Assembly: GCF_001514195.1 (NCBI RefSeq)
Contig: NZ_KQ948734.1
Span: forward strand, 1,307,076-1,371,075
Length of the DNA: 64,000 bases
Direction of reading: 5' to 3'
Origin: Streptomyces griseorubiginosus
Lineage (GTDB): Bacteria > Actinomycetota > Actinomycetes > Streptomycetales > Streptomycetaceae
The notes beneath the pieces were generated by a model. The model was not told where the DNA came from. It saw only the letters and a program-made list of their open reading frames with translations, and ran no database searches. Position numbers and translations under genes: made by a program. Of the stretch, positions 46,903-56,987 are shown in pieces. Each line of letters begins with the position of its first letter. Position 1 is the first letter of the stretch.

Positions 46903-47707
46903 GGCGGGGGGCGGGTCTTTGGGCTCGGCGGGGTCTGCCGGGGGGTCCGGTGGATCGTCGGGGCTGGGTGGAGCGGCCGGAGGGTCCGGTGGATCGTCAG
47001 GGCTGGGTGGAGCAGCCGGAGGGTCCGGTGGATCCGACATGTCGGCCGGGGCGTCGGGTCGGTCCGATCTGTCGGCCGGGGTGTCCGGTGGATCTTCTGG
47101 CTCGGCTCCGGCTGCGGCCGGGTCTGCGGGCTCGGGCGAGGCCTCTAAGGGGGACTCGGATGCGTTCTCGGCCGGAGGGACTTCGGCTGAGGCTCCAGGT
47201 GGGGCCGCGGAGGCGTACGAGGGCGGTGGGTTGCGCAAGGTGGCCCGGGTGGTGCTGCTCGATCCCGAGGACCGGATCCTGCTGCTGCACGGGCACGAAC
47301 CGGACGACCCCGCCGACGACTGGTGGTTCACGCCCGGCGGAGGACTCGAGGGCGACGAGACCCGTGAAGAGGCCGCACTGAGGGAACTCGCCGAGGAGAC
47401 CGGCATCACCGAGGTGGAACTCGGGCCGGTGCTCTGGCGGCGGACGTGCTCCTTCCCGTTCGCGGGCCGCCGCTGGGACCAGGACGAGTGGTACTACCTG
47501 GCCCGTACGACGCAGACGGCCACCGAGGCGAGGGGCCTCACCGAGCTGGAGCGGCGCAGCGTCGCCGGAGCGCGCTGGTGGACGTGTCAGGAACTGACCC
47601 GGGCACATGAGACGGTGTATCCGACCAGACTCGCCGAGCTGCTGCGAAGGCTGCTCGACGAAGGCCCCCCGGCCGGACCCGTGACCCTCGACACCGAAAT
47701 CGTCTAG
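46892..47707 (+). CDS. Nudix hydrolase with long Gly/Ser repeat N-terminus
   Basis: The C-terminal 160 residues form a Nudix hydrolase domain: GGGLEGDETREEAALRELAEETGI matches the Nudix box GX5EX7REUXEEXGU, which binds Mg and cleaves X-linked nucleoside diphosphates; the substrate is not known. The first 105 residues are Gly/Ser/Ala low complexity with a 39-base tandem repeat. GTG 46892 overlaps the end of the last signal peptidase gene; a later start near the LRKVARVVLL strand is possible, and would remove the repeat region. Orthologues at this position in Streptomyces generally follow the sip cluster. Confidence 0.85.
   Translation: MPAEAGGGSLGSAGSAGGSGGSSGLGGAAGGSGGSSGLGGAAGGSGGSDMSAGASGRSDLSAGVSGGSSGSAPAAAGSAGSGEASKGDSDAFSAGGTSAEAPGGAAEAYEGGGLRKVARVVLLDPEDRILLLHGHEPDDPADDWWFTPGGGLEGDETREEAALRELAEETGITEVELGPVLWRRTCSFPFAGRRWDQDEWYYLARTTQTATEARGLTELERRSVAGARWWTCQELTRAHETVYPTRLAELLRRLLDEGPPAGPVTLDTEIV
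46940..47035 (+). repeat. 39-base tandem repeat at the start of the Nudix gene
   Basis: Copies start at 46940 and 46979, and a partial third at 47018; each encodes GGSGGSSGLGGAA. Confidence 0.85.
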
Positions 47708-47763
47708 GGGCTGACGGGGCTGGCGCACAATAGTGGGATCGCACGGCTGAAGGGGAACATGCC

Positions 47764-48072
47764 ATGAGCGCCGAGGACCTCGAGAAGTACGAGACCGAGA
47801 TGGAGCTGAAGCTCTACCGGGAGTACCGCGATGTCGTCGGTCTGTTCAAATACGTGATCGAGACCGAGCGACGCTTCTACCTGACCAACGACTACGAGAT
47901 GCAGGTCCACTCGGTCCAGGGTGAGGTGTTCTTCGAGGTGTCCATGGCGGATGCGTGGGTGTGGGACATGTATCGGCCGGCTCGCTTCGTGAAGCAGGTC
48001 CGGGTGTTGACGTTCAAGGACGTGAACATCGAGGAGCTGAACAAGAGTGACCTGGAGCTGCCGGGCGGATGA
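47764..48072 (+). CDS. DUF2469 family protein
   Basis: A 102-residue protein conserved in actinobacteria, of unknown function. It is acidic at the start (MSAEDLEKYETEMELKLYREYRD) and aromatic in the middle (RRFYLTNDYEMQVHSV). It is commonly found between the signal peptidase/Nudix cluster and yraN. A GGGGAA site lies just upstream of ATG 47764. Confidence 0.88.
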   Translation: MSAEDLEKYETEMELKLYREYRDVVGLFKYVIETERRFYLTNDYEMQVHSVQGEVFFEVSMADAWVWDMYRPARFVKQVRVLTFKDVNIEELNKSDLELPGG

Positions 48073-48202
48073 GCCCGGCCGTGCCGGCTGGGGTCGGCTC
48101 ACCCGTGTGGGTGACGAGGTTTTCCACAACCGCTGAGTAGTCCACCAAGATCAACAGGGTGGGCGGGGTTGCGTGATCGTCGGTGCCGGAGGTGGTGCCG
48201 AC

Positions 48203-48565
48203 ATGAACGCACGCAGTGCACTCGGCAAGTACGGCGAGAGTCTGGCCGCGAGGCGGCTGACCGAGGCCGGGATGACGGTCCTGGAGCGCAACTGGCGCTG
48301 TGGCCGGACCGGCGAGATCGACATCGTGGCGCAGGACGGCGAGGTCCTGGTCGTCTGCGAGGTCAAGACACGGCGGACGGGGGCCTTCGAGCACCCCATG
48401 GCCGCGGTGAGCCCCGAGAAGGCGGAGCGGCTGCGGGGGCTCGCCGCGTGCTGGATCCACGCCCATGGAGGGGCACCGCCGGGAGGCGTCCGCATCGATC
48501 TGGTGGGCGTGGTCCTGCCCCGGCGCGGCGCGCCCGTGGTCGAGCATGCGCGGGGGGTGGCCTGA
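48203..48565 (+). CDS. yraN: YraN / UPF0102 family nuclease-fold protein
   Basis: A 120-residue protein of the UPF0102 family with a restriction-endonuclease-like fold: [12 protein letters not shown], then [28 protein letters not shown] holds the D...E-x-K nuclease-like motif. Function unproven. ATG 48203 has GGAGGT ten bases upstream; an in-frame GTG at 48173 would add ten residues. It precedes yifB by one base. Confidence 0.9.
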   Translation: MNARSALGKYGESLAARRLTEAGMTVLERNWRCGRTGEIDIVAQDGEVLVVCEVKTRRTGAFEHPMAAVSPEKAERLRGLAACWIHAHGGAPPGGVRIDLVGVVLPRRGAPVVEHARGVA

Positions 48566-48566
48566 G

Positions 48567-50177
48567 ATGGGTTTCGCTCGTACGTGCTCGGTGGCGCTGG
48601 TGGGCGTCGAGGGAGTCGTGGTCGAGGTCCAGGCGGACCTGGAGCCGGGGGTGGCGGCGTTCACGCTGGTGGGGTTGCCGGACAAGAGCTTGACGGAGAG
48701 CCGGGACCGGGTGCGGGCGGCGATGGTGAACTCGGGGGCGCCGTGGCCGCAGAAGAAGCTGACCGTGGGGCTGAGTCCGGCGTCCGTACCGAAAAGTGGA
48801 AGCGGCTTCGACCTCGCCGTGGCGGCGGCGGTCCTCGGCGCGGCAGAGCGGATCGACCCCCGAGTCCTCGCCGATATCGTGATGATCGGGGAGCTGGGCC
48901 TGGACGGGCGGGTCCGGCCGGTCCGAGGGATCCTGCCGGCGGTGCTGGCCGCTGCGGACGCCGGCTACGAACAGGTGGTCGTACCGGAGTGCGCGGTCCC
49001 AGAGGCATCACTGGTGCCGGGCGTCTCGGTCCTGGGGGTGCGCAGCCTTCGTCAGCTCATCGCGGTGCTCACCGATGAGCCGGTGCCCGACGAGGAACCG
49101 GTCCCTGGAGAGATTCGCCCAGATCCGTTCCTCGCCGGCCTCGCCCTCCCGGGTACCGGCCTCGGGACCGGAGCTCTCGCAGGGGAGCACGCTCCGGATC
49201 TGGCCGATGTGGCGGGACAGCACATGGCCAGGTCGGCCTTGGAGGTGGCTGCGGCAGGACGTCATCACGTCTTCTTCAAGGGGCCCCCGGGTGCCGGCAA
49301 GACCATGCTGGCCGAACGGCTGTCGGGGCTGCTGCCCGAGCTGAGCAGGCAGGAATCGCTGGAGGTCACCGCGGTGCACTCCGTCGCGGGGGTCCTGCCA
49401 CCAGGCCACCCTCTCGTGGACAGGGCACCGTACTGCGCCCCGCACCACTCGGCGACGATGGCTTCGCTCGTCGGCGGAGGGAACGGACTGCCTCGACCCG
49501 GAGCCGTGTCCCTTTCGCACCACGGTGTGCTTTTTCTGGATGAAGCCGCGGAGTTTCACAGCAGCGTCCTGGACGCCCTGCGGCAGCCGCTGGAGTCGGG
49601 GCACGTCGTGGTTGCCAGGGCAGCCGGGATGCTGCGGATGCCCGCGAAGTTCCTCATGGTGCTGGCGGCCAATCCCTGCCCCTGCGGAAGGCACGGAAGG
49701 GGCGACGACGTCTGCGAGTGCAGGCCCTCCTCCATCAAGAGGTACCGCGCTCGGCTGTCCGGACCTCTGATGGACCGGGTCGATCTGCGCGTGACAGTCG
49801 AACCCGTGGCCAGGGCCGAGCTGCTCCAGCTCCACAACGGTGCCGAGACGACTGCCACAGTCGCAGAGCGGGTCAAGACGGCGAGGGAACGCGCGGCCCG
49901 ACGCTACGAAGGGACGCCGTGGCGCACCAACAGCGAGGTGCCGGGCCATGAGCTGCGCACCCGCTGGCATGTGCAGTCGGGTGCGCTGCGCAAAGCCGAA
50001 GAGGACCTTGACCGGGGCCTCCTGACGGCTCGCGGCCTGGACCGGGTGCTGCGCGTGGCCTGGACCGTTGCTGACCTGGCAGGGCGTGATCGCCCCTCGG
50101 CCAACGACGTGAACTGGGCCCTGGAACTGCGCACTGGTGTCCGACGCGGTGCCGTCCTGGAGGGGATGGTGCGGTGA
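48567..50177 (+). CDS. yifB: YifB/ComM-type Mg-chelatase-like AAA+ ATPase
   Basis: A 536-residue AAA+ protein of the ComM/YifB family, a branch-migration helicase that helps integrate DNA during transformation in some bacteria. The N-terminal ChlI-type domain (VVVEVQADLEPGVAAFTLVGLPDKSLTESRDRV) is followed by the P-loop GPPGAGKTMLAERL and Walker B GVLFLDEAAEFH, then the C-terminal Mg-chelatase domain with NPCPCGRHGR, a conserved Cys region. Part of the yraN-yifB-dprA unit. Confidence 0.93.
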   Translation: MGFARTCSVALVGVEGVVVEVQADLEPGVAAFTLVGLPDKSLTESRDRVRAAMVNSGAPWPQKKLTVGLSPASVPKSGSGFDLAVAAAVLGAAERIDPRVLADIVMIGELGLDGRVRPVRGILPAVLAAADAGYEQVVVPECAVPEASLVPGVSVLGVRSLRQLIAVLTDEPVPDEEPVPGEIRPDPFLAGLALPGTGLGTGALAGEHAPDLADVAGQHMARSALEVAAAGRHHVFFKGPPGAGKTMLAERLSGLLPELSRQESLEVTAVHSVAGVLPPGHPLVDRAPYCAPHHSATMASLVGGGNGLPRPGAVSLSHHGVLFLDEAAEFHSSVLDALRQPLESGHVVVARAAGMLRMPAKFLMVLAANPCPCGRHGRGDDVCECRPSSIKRYRARLSGPLMDRVDLRVTVEPVARAELLQLHNGAETTATVAERVKTARERAARRYEGTPWRTNSEVPGHELRTRWHVQSGALRKAEEDLDRGLLTARGLDRVLRVAWTVADLAGRDRPSANDVNWALELRTGVRRGAVLEGMVR

Positions 50178-51319
50178 ACGAGGCCGAGCTGATCGATCGT
50201 GTCTTCCTCGCCCGGGTCATGGAGCCGGGGGACGAGGCCGGGGGACGGTGGATTCGGGAGTGGGGAGCGGGTGCCGTGGCCTCGCGGTTGCGGGGTGGCG
50301 GGGAGGCCCTGCCCGGAGTCAGTGAGAAGCGGTGGGCCGGGCTGCTGGCCCGCGCCGCGGTCGCCGACGCGGAGCGGGACCTCGGTCAGGCGTACGAGGC
50401 CGGTGCGCGGTTCGTCATGCCCGGGGACGCCGAGTGGCCCAGCCAGCTGGACGACCTCGGGGACGTGCGCCCCATCGGGCTCTGGGTGCGGGGGAGGGCC
50501 GGCCTCCGGATGTGGGCGCTGAGGTCCGTCGCCGTCGTCGGAGCCCGCGCCTGTACCGAGTACGGCGCCCACATGGCGGCCACCCTCGGCACCGGGCTCG
50601 CCGAACGCGGCTGGGTGGTCGTCTCCGGCGGCGCCTACGGAGTCGACGGCGCCGCCCACCGCGGTGCCCTCGGCGCCGGCGGGGCCACCGTCGCCGTGCT
50701 GGCCTGCGGGGTCGACCGTCCCTACCCCCGCGGACACACCCAGTTGATCACCAGGATCGCCGAACAGGGTCTGGTGATCGGGGAGTTGCCGCCCGGCGAG
50801 CATCCGACGCCCAGCAGATTCGTGCTGCGGAACCGGGTGATCGCCGCCCTCACCCGCGGCACCGTGGTCGTCGAGGCAGCCCACCGCAGCGGCTCCCTGG
50901 TCACCGCGCGGGCGGCTCGACGGCTGGGCCGACACACGATGGGGGTGCCCGGGCCCGCCACCAGCAGCCTCTCCGCCGGGGTGCACGAGCTGCTCCGCGA
51001 GGACGCCACGCTGGTCACGGACGCCGCGGACGTCGTCGAGCTCGTCGGTGACATGGGGGAGCTGGCCCCGGACCGGCGCGGACCCGTGCTGCCGCGGGAC
51101 CTCCTGGCCCCGGCGGCACGGAGAGTGCTGTCCGCGCTGCCCGGGCACCGGGAGGCCGGCGTGGACGAGATCGCCCGGGGCGCGCAGACGACCGGCGACG
51201 ACGCGATCGCGAGACTGTACGAACTCCGTGCACTTGGTTACGTCGAACGACACGGCGATGGCTGGAAGTTGACACGCCAAGCGGTGATCTCGGTCCGGGG
51301 TGGCCGCAGCCCGCGCTGA
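50174..51319 (+). CDS. dprA: DNA processing protein DprA
   Basis: DprA loads RecA on incoming single-stranded DNA in transformable bacteria. The 381-residue protein has the Rossmann-like core: VAVVGARACTEYG, VSGGAYGVDGAAHRGAL, RNRVIAALTRGTVVVEA. A C-terminal winged helix follows (ALPGHREAGVDEIARG, then ALGYVERHGDGWKL). GTG 50174 overlaps the yifB stop (GTGA). Natural competence is not general in streptomycetes, so its role there is open. Confidence 0.94.
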   Translation: MNEAELIDRVFLARVMEPGDEAGGRWIREWGAGAVASRLRGGGEALPGVSEKRWAGLLARAAVADAERDLGQAYEAGARFVMPGDAEWPSQLDDLGDVRPIGLWVRGRAGLRMWALRSVAVVGARACTEYGAHMAATLGTGLAERGWVVVSGGAYGVDGAAHRGALGAGGATVAVLACGVDRPYPRGHTQLITRIAEQGLVIGELPPGEHPTPSRFVLRNRVIAALTRGTVVVEAAHRSGSLVTARAARRLGRHTMGVPGPATSSLSAGVHELLREDATLVTDAADVVELVGDMGELAPDRRGPVLPRDLLAPAARRVLSALPGHREAGVDEIARGAQTTGDDAIARLYELRALGYVERHGDGWKLTRQAVISVRGGRSPR

Positions 51320-51572
51320 CCGAGCGTGTTCGGCCGTCCGGGGGAACCCCCGACAACCTTGGGAATTACAGCAGTTGGGGTGTTCCGGTGATCACACAGG
51401 GCGACGGCCGTGGCTACGGTGAGTCGCCGACGGGGCGGATCCGGGCAAGCACTTCGCCACGTTGTTTGCGCACTGCGACAGCTCAGTCACGCTACGCTCA
51501 CGGGGATTCCGACGCACTCCACGTACATGACGTACACCGCGTACTTCACGGCAGAACGGCACAAGGCGACGA

Positions 51573-52415
51573 ATGCCCCAGCACACTTCCGGATCCGACC
51601 GGGCGGCGATCCCCCCAGCCGCCCGTGACGGTGGCAGCGTGCGGCCGCCCGCTCCCTCGACACTCGACGAGCTGTGGCGGTCGTACAAGGCGTCGGGAGA
51701 CGAGCGGCTGCGCGAGCAGCTGATCCTGCACTACTCACCGCTCGTGAAGTACGTCGCCGGGCGCGTGAGCGTCGGCCTGCCGCCCAATGTCGAACAGGCG
51801 GACTTCGTGTCCTCCGGGGTCTTCGGGCTGATCGACGCGATCGAGAAGTTCGACATCGACCGCGAGATCAAGTTCGAGACCTACGCGATCACCCGGATCC
51901 GGGGCGCCATGATCGACGAGCTGCGGGCGCTGGACTGGATCCCGCGGTCCGTGCGGCAGAAGGCGCGCAACGTCGAGCGGGCGTACGCCACGCTGGAGGC
52001 GCGGCTGCGGCGGACGCCGACGGAGGGCGAGGTCGCCGGCGAGCTGGGCATCGCGGTGGACGATCTGCACGCGGTTTTCAGCCAGTTGTCGCTGGCCAAC
52101 GTGGTGGCGCTGGAGGAGCTGCTGCATGTCGGCGGTGAGGGCGGCGACCGGCTCAGCCTCATGGACACCCTGGAGGACACCGCTGCGGACAACCCCGTGG
52201 AGGTCGCCGAGGACCGGGAGCTGCGGCGGTTTCTCGCCCGGGCCATCAACACCCTGCCCGAGCGGGAGAAGACCGTGGTGACCCTGTACTACTACGAGGG
52301 CCTCACGCTCGCGGAGATCGGCAACGTGCTCGGTGTGACCGAGAGCCGGGTCAGCCAGATCCACACCAAGTCGGTGCTCCAGCTGCGGGCGAAGCTGGCT
52401 GCTTTCGGCCGCTGA
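51573..52415 (+). CDS. whiG: Sporulation sigma factor WhiG
   Basis: WhiG is the sigma-28/FliA-like factor that commits aerial hyphae to sporulation in Streptomyces; it drives whiH and whiI and is held by RsiG with c-di-GMP. The 280-residue protein shows sigma region 2 ([38 protein letters not shown]), region 3, and region 4 ([41 protein letters not shown]). It follows dprA by 250 bases, a gap in which I see no gene. Start ATG 51573. Confidence 0.96.
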   Translation: MPQHTSGSDRAAIPPAARDGGSVRPPAPSTLDELWRSYKASGDERLREQLILHYSPLVKYVAGRVSVGLPPNVEQADFVSSGVFGLIDAIEKFDIDREIKFETYAITRIRGAMIDELRALDWIPRSVRQKARNVERAYATLEARLRRTPTEGEVAGELGIAVDDLHAVFSQLSLANVVALEELLHVGGEGGDRLSLMDTLEDTAADNPVEVAEDRELRRFLARAINTLPEREKTVVTLYYYEGLTLAEIGNVLGVTESRVSQIHTKSVLQLRAKLAAFGR

Positions 52416-52496
52416 CCTGGCCGTACGGCTGTGCGGCGACGGCAGGTCGGCCGGAGTGGCTCCCGTCCGCGGGGCCGCGTCCGTACAGTGGTTGAC

Positions 52497-53078
52497 GTGC
52501 CAAGGATTCGAGCGGCCTCCGTGGCCGAGCACCGGTCGATGCAGCGAGCCGCCCTGCTGGACGCGGCTCGGTCACTGCTGTCCGAGGGCGGGACGGAAGC
52601 GCTGACCTTCCCGGCCCTCGCCGAGCGGACGGGACTCGCGCGGTCGTCGGTGTACGAGTACTTCCGGTCGCGGGCCGCCGTCGTCGAGGAGCTGTGCGAG
52701 GCCGACTTCCCCGTCTGGGCCGCGGAGGTCGCGGCGGCGATGGAGCGGGAGCCCTCGCCCGAGGGCAAGGTCGAGGCGTATGTGCGGCAGCAGCTGACGC
52801 TGGTCGGGGACCGGCGGCACCGGGCCGTCGTCGCCATCTCCGCGAGTGAGCTGGAGGCAGGGGCCCGCGAGAAGATCCGGGCGGCGCACGGAGGGCTTGT
52901 CGCGCTGATCGTCGAGGCGCTGGGGGAGATGGGGCACGAGCAGCCGCGGCTGGCGGCGATGCTTGTGCAGGGGGTGGTGGACGCGGCTGTGCGGAGGATC
53001 GAGCTGGGGGCGGCGGAGGAGCCTTCCGTGATCACGGAGGCCGCGGTCTCGATGGCGCTGCGGGGAGTGCGGGGCTGA
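52497..53078 (+). CDS. TetR-family transcriptional regulator
   Basis: A 193-residue TetR-type repressor. The HTH is near residues 25-60: ALTFPALAERTGLARSSVYEYFRSRAAVVEE. The rest is a helical ligand-binding domain ending with VVDAAVRRIELG. Ligand unknown. GTG 52497 is chosen; GTG 52488 is also in frame. It sits 81 bases after whiG and may be co-transcribed. Confidence 0.85.
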   Translation: MPRIRAASVAEHRSMQRAALLDAARSLLSEGGTEALTFPALAERTGLARSSVYEYFRSRAAVVEELCEADFPVWAAEVAAAMEREPSPEGKVEAYVRQQLTLVGDRRHRAVVAISASELEAGAREKIRAAHGGLVALIVEALGEMGHEQPRLAAMLVQGVVDAAVRRIELGAAEEPSVITEAAVSMALRGVRG

Positions 53079-53097
53079 GGCCGGCCGCCAGGTGCGG

Positions 53098-53138
53098 ATT
53101 CGTCGTGGCTGGTCGCCCGGTTCCCCGCGCCCCTGGGG
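53098..53138. repeat. Dispersed GC-rich intergenic repeat copy
   Basis: Reverse complement of this stretch reads CCCCAGGGGCGCGGGG ... CGACCAGCCACGACG, the same family as the piece found inside smc (21900-21968). It sits between convergent TetR and M23 genes, the usual setting for such elements. Confidence 0.7.
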
Positions 53139-53157
53139 TGCGGGCAGCGGACCGGGG

Positions 53158-53733
53158 TTACTTCGGCAGCGGCACTCCCAGTACGGGCAACAGCCTCGAC
53201 GGCCCCCTGTGCAACAGCCACGGCGGGAGCAGGGACAACGGGTCCAGGTAGGTCTCGCCCCTTCTCAGGCCCCAGTGGACGCAGGTGGTCGTGCAGTGGG
53301 AGCCCGTCGGGGCCACCGTGCCGACCACCTCACCCGCTTCCACCTCGGCACCCTTCTCCACCGACGCCGTGACCGGTTCGTAGGTCGTTCGAAGATCCGT
53401 GCCCGTCAGTTCCACGGACACCACCCCCTTGCCCGCCACCCGGCCCGCGAAGGACACCCGGCCCGCGGCGACCGTCCTGACCGGGGCTCCCGCGGGCGCC
53501 GCCAGGTCCACGCCCCGGTGGCCGCGGCCGTACACGGTCGCCGGAGGTTCCCAACCGCGCAGGACCGCCGGGCGGACGCCCACGGGCCAGGTGCGGCCGA
53601 TCGCCGGCACCGAGGTGTCCGTGGCCGTCGGGGTGAGAGGGGGTGACCAAGAGGTGGGGGCCGGTGCCGTCAGGAACAGCAGAAAGCCCAGCACCAGCCA
53701 CCCGGCACATCGTCCGCATCGCTTCGCTCGCAT
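53158..53733 (-). CDS. Secreted M23-family peptidase (LytM-like)
   Basis: A 191-residue protein with a short basic N-terminus and a hydrophobic segment ([17 protein letters not shown]), so it is exported. The M23 domain carries [17 protein letters not shown] (zinc His and Asp) and [11 protein letters not shown] (the second HxH-type ligand region, with two cysteines). M23 enzymes cut peptidoglycan cross-bridges. It lies between the TetR gene and rpsB, divergent from rpsB. Confidence 0.88.
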   Translation of the reverse strand: MRAKRCGRCAGWLVLGFLLFLTAPAPTSWSPPLTPTATDTSVPAIGRTWPVGVRPAVLRGWEPPATVYGRGHRGVDLAAPAGAPVRTVAAGRVSFAGRVAGKGVVSVELTGTDLRTTYEPVTASVEKGAEVEAGEVVGTVAPTGSHCTTTCVHWGLRRGETYLDPLSLLPPWLLHRGPSRLLPVLGVPLPK

Positions 53734-54005
53734 GCGGAAACCGTCCCGTACCCGTCCCGGTCATGACCGGGACCTGTGGACTGCTCCCAGGTTGTGGACA
53801 ACGGCGTCACCCGGTACCCCGCGGGTCCCGTACACTTCTTCTGGCGATCCGGGCGACCGGGTCGACTTCGCACGCCCCGACATCAGGCCGCCAAGCGGTC
53901 GGTGTCAGCGCCTCTCGGTCCTCTGTGGCAAGGCGCGTCGCGGGCGTCAGGCGCGGGTGCCCTCCGGTACCCGCGGTACAACCGAGATCACCAAGGAGAA
54001 CGGCC

Positions 54006-54920
54006 ATGGCCGTCGTCACGATGCGGGAGCTGCTGGAGAGCGGCGTCCACTTCGGTCACCAGACCCGTCGCTGGAACCCGAAGATGAAGCGCTTCATCTT
54101 CACCGAGCGCAACGGCATCTACATCATCGACCTGCTCCAGTCGCTGTCGTACATCGACCGCGCCTACGAGTTCGTCAAGGAGACCGTCGCCCACGGCGGC
54201 ACGGTCATGTTCGTCGGCACGAAGAAGCAGGCGCAGGAGGCCATCGCCGAGCAGGCCACCCGCGTCGGCATGCCCTACGTCAACCAGCGCTGGCTGGGCG
54301 GCATGCTCACCAACTTCTCGACCGTCTACAAGCGTCTGCAGCGCCTCAAGGAGCTCGAGCAGATCGACTTCGAGGACGTCGCCGCGTCGGGTCTGACCAA
54401 GAAGGAGCTCCTGGTCCTCTCGCGTGAGAAGGCCAAGCTCGAGAAGACCCTCGGTGGTATCCGCGAGATGCAGAAGGTGCCCAGCGCCGTCTGGATCGTG
54501 GACACCAAGAAGGAGCACATCGCGGTCGGCGAGGCCCGGAAGCTCAACATCCCGGTCGTCGCGATCCTCGACACCAACTGCGACCCCGACGAGGTCGACT
54601 ACAAGATCCCGGGCAACGACGACGCGATCCGCTCCGTCACCCTGCTCACCCGTGTGATCGCCGACGCCGTCGCCGAGGGCCTCATCAGCCGCTCGCGCGT
54701 CGCCACCGGCGACAAGGGCGAGAAGGCCGCCGGCGAGCCGCTCGCCGAGTGGGAGCGCGACCTGCTCGAGGGTGGCGAGAAGAAGGCCGAGGAGGCTCCC
54801 GCCGAGGCGCCCGCCGCTGAGGCCGCTGCTGCCGAGGCCCCTGCCGCCGAGGCTCCGGCCGAGGCCGCTGCTGAGGCTCCGGCCGCTGAGGCTCCCGCCG
54901 CCGAGGCCGAGCAGGCCTGA
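54006..54920 (+). CDS. rpsB: 30S ribosomal protein S2
   Basis: S2, 304 residues: the core ([27 protein letters not shown] ... [12 protein letters not shown]) takes 230 residues and a streptomycete tail of Glu/Ala/Pro repeats (EAPAAEA) makes up the rest. ATG 54006 has AAGGAGA upstream. The 270-base region between it and the M23 gene holds the promoter and leader and no other gene. rpsB-tsf is a universal pair. Confidence 0.97.
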   Translation: MAVVTMRELLESGVHFGHQTRRWNPKMKRFIFTERNGIYIIDLLQSLSYIDRAYEFVKETVAHGGTVMFVGTKKQAQEAIAEQATRVGMPYVNQRWLGGMLTNFSTVYKRLQRLKELEQIDFEDVAASGLTKKELLVLSREKAKLEKTLGGIREMQKVPSAVWIVDTKKEHIAVGEARKLNIPVVAILDTNCDPDEVDYKIPGNDDAIRSVTLLTRVIADAVAEGLISRSRVATGDKGEKAAGEPLAEWERDLLEGGEKKAEEAPAEAPAAEAAAAEAPAAEAPAEAAAEAPAAEAPAAEAEQA

Positions 54921-54933
54921 TCAGTCAGCGTTG

Positions 54934-54971
54934 ACGGCGGGAGCGGCCGACATCCGGTTCGCTCCCGCCGT
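54934..54971 (+). terminator. Hairpin between rpsB and tsf
   Basis: ACGGCGGGAGCG (54934-54945) pairs with CGCTCCCGCCGT (54960-54971), 12 perfect base pairs, 14-base loop. It probably acts as an attenuator, lowering tsf relative to rpsB. Confidence 0.72.
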
Positions 54972-55054
54972 TCACCCATAGGTTCGCGATCCTCATCCGC
55001 GTGTGGATCGTGGATCGGGCAGATCTCCCGACTTCGAGAAAGATTCACAGACTC

Positions 55055-55891
55055 ATGGCGAACTACACCGCCGCCGACGTCAAGAAGCTCCGTGAGCTCA
55101 CCGGCGCCGGCATGATGGACTGCAAGAAGGCGCTGGACGAGGCCGAGGGCGACGTCGAGAAGGCTGTCGAGGCGCTCCGGATCAAGGGCCAGAAGGGCGT
55201 CGCCAAGCGCGAGGGCCGCTCCGCCGAGAACGGCGCCGTGGTCTCGATCATCGCCGACGACAACTCCTCCGGTGTCCTGGTCGAGCTGAAGTGCGAGACG
55301 GACTTCGTCGCCAAGGGCGAGAAGTTCCAGGCCGTCGCCAACCAGATCGCCGAGCACGTCGCCGCGACCTCCCCGGCCGACCTGGAGGCCCTGCTCGCCT
55401 CCGAGATCGAGGCCGGCAAGACCGTCCAGGCGTTCGTGGACGAGGCCAACGCCAACCTCGGCGAGAAGATCGTCCTGGACCGCTTCGCGCAGTTCGCCGA
55501 CGGCTTCGTGACCGCGTACATGCACCGCACGATGCCCGACCTGCCCCCGCAGATCGGTGTCCTCATCGAGCTGGACAAGCCCAACGCCGAGGTCGCCAAG
55601 GGCATCGCCCAGCACATCGCCGCCTTCGCGCCGAAGTACCTCTCCAAGGAGGACGTGCCGGCCGAGGTCGTCGAGTCCGAGCGCCGCGTCGCCGAGGAGA
55701 CCACCCGCGCCGAGGGCAAGCCCGAGGCCGCCCTGCCGAAGATCGTCGAGGGTCGCCTCAACGGCTTCTTCAAGGACGCCACGCTGCTCGGCCAGCCCTA
55801 CGCGCTGGACAACAAGAAGTCGGTCCAGAAGGTCCTGGACGAGGCCGGTGTCACCCTGAAGCGCTTCACGCGCATCAAGGTCGGCATCTGA
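55055..55891 (+). CDS. tsf: Elongation factor Ts
   Basis: EF-Ts recycles GDP on EF-Tu. The 278-residue protein starts MANYTAADVKKLRELTGAGMMDCKKAL and contains the core signature ELKCETDFVAKGEKF. The ribosome-binding site is weak (GAGAAAG well upstream). ATG 55055 is the conserved start; an in-frame upstream GTG is a shadow. Confidence 0.97.
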   Translation: MANYTAADVKKLRELTGAGMMDCKKALDEAEGDVEKAVEALRIKGQKGVAKREGRSAENGAVVSIIADDNSSGVLVELKCETDFVAKGEKFQAVANQIAEHVAATSPADLEALLASEIEAGKTVQAFVDEANANLGEKIVLDRFAQFADGFVTAYMHRTMPDLPPQIGVLIELDKPNAEVAKGIAQHIAAFAPKYLSKEDVPAEVVESERRVAEETTRAEGKPEAALPKIVEGRLNGFFKDATLLGQPYALDNKKSVQKVLDEAGVTLKRFTRIKVGI

Positions 55892-55991
55892 GTCCGTACC
55901 GCGAGCGACGCGCGGGCCCTATAGGGTCGTCAGCAGTCGTGCGGTACGCCGCCACGCACGCGCGTGGCGGACGACAGCAGATCTGACGAGG

Positions 55992-56042
55992 AGGCCATTG
56001 CCGCGCATGGGATGCGAACCAGTTCCCAACCGGCAATGGCCT
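55992..56042 (+). terminator. Hairpin in the pyrH leader
   Basis: AGGCCATTGCCG (55992-56003) pairs perfectly with CGGCAATGGCCT (56031-56042) around a 27-base loop, followed by TCTTCG. It separates tsf from pyrH and may be a terminator or attenuator. Confidence 0.65.
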
Positions 56043-56080
56043 TCTTCGTATGTGCAACAGGTGAAAGAGGCGGGATCCCC

Positions 56081-56839
56081 ATGACCACCAAGGCCCAGAA
56101 GAGCGACGACGGCAAAGTACGCGGCCGGTTTCTGCTGAAGCTGTCCGGAGAGGCGTTCGCCGGTGGCGGCGGCCTGGGTGTGGACCCCGACGTGGTGCAC
56201 AAGATCGCCCGTGAGATCGCCGCCGTCGTCCGGGACGGCGCCGAGATCGCCGTCGTCATCGGCGGCGGCAACTTCTTCCGCGGCGCCGAACTCCAGCAGC
56301 GCGGCATGGACCGGGCCCGCTCCGACTACATGGGCATGCTCGGCACCGTGATGAACTGCCTGGCCCTCCAGGACTTCCTGGAGAAGGAGGGCATCGACAG
56401 CCGGGTCCAGACCGCCATCACCATGGGCCAGGTCGCCGAGCCCTACATCCCGCTGCGCGCCGTGCGCCACCTGGAGAAGGGCCGCGTGGTCATCTTCGGC
56501 GCCGGTATGGGCATGCCGTACTTCTCCACCGACACCACCGCCGCCCAGCGCGCCCTGGAGATCGACGCCGAGGCGCTGCTCATGGGCAAGAACGGCGTGG
56601 ACGGGGTCTACGACTCCGACCCGAAGACCAACCCCGACGCGGTCAAGTTCGACGCCCTCGGCTACGGCGAGGTCATCACCCGCGACCTCAAGGTCGCCGA
56701 CGCCACCGCCGTCACGCTGTGCCGCGACAACAAGCTCCCGATCCTGGTGTTCGAGCTCCTGGCGGAGGGCAATATCGCCCGCGCCGTCAAGGGTGAGAAG
56801 ATCGGCACGCTGGTGGGCGACCAGGGCAGCCGGGACTAG
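56081..56839 (+). CDS. pyrH: Uridylate kinase PyrH
   Basis: Bacterial UMP kinase (amino-acid-kinase fold) makes UDP. The 252-residue protein has [42 protein letters not shown] and [14 protein letters not shown], all typical. ATG 56081 has GAAAGAGGCGG upstream. pyrH-frr-cdsA is the usual order. Confidence 0.97.
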   Translation: MTTKAQKSDDGKVRGRFLLKLSGEAFAGGGGLGVDPDVVHKIAREIAAVVRDGAEIAVVIGGGNFFRGAELQQRGMDRARSDYMGMLGTVMNCLALQDFLEKEGIDSRVQTAITMGQVAEPYIPLRAVRHLEKGRVVIFGAGMGMPYFSTDTTAAQRALEIDAEALLMGKNGVDGVYDSDPKTNPDAVKFDALGYGEVITRDLKVADATAVTLCRDNKLPILVFELLAEGNIARAVKGEKIGTLVGDQGSRD

Positions 56840-56987
56840 ACCCGAGTTACACCCGGTCCCTGACCGGGGGATGGACAATGTCCTGCCGGTCGGGAACCGT
56901 GCAGGAAGAAGACGCGACGCAGCCGGCCGCCGCCCCCACGCATACGGAACAGCAGCCGGGCCTACTCAAGACACGCAGGAGCAAGTG

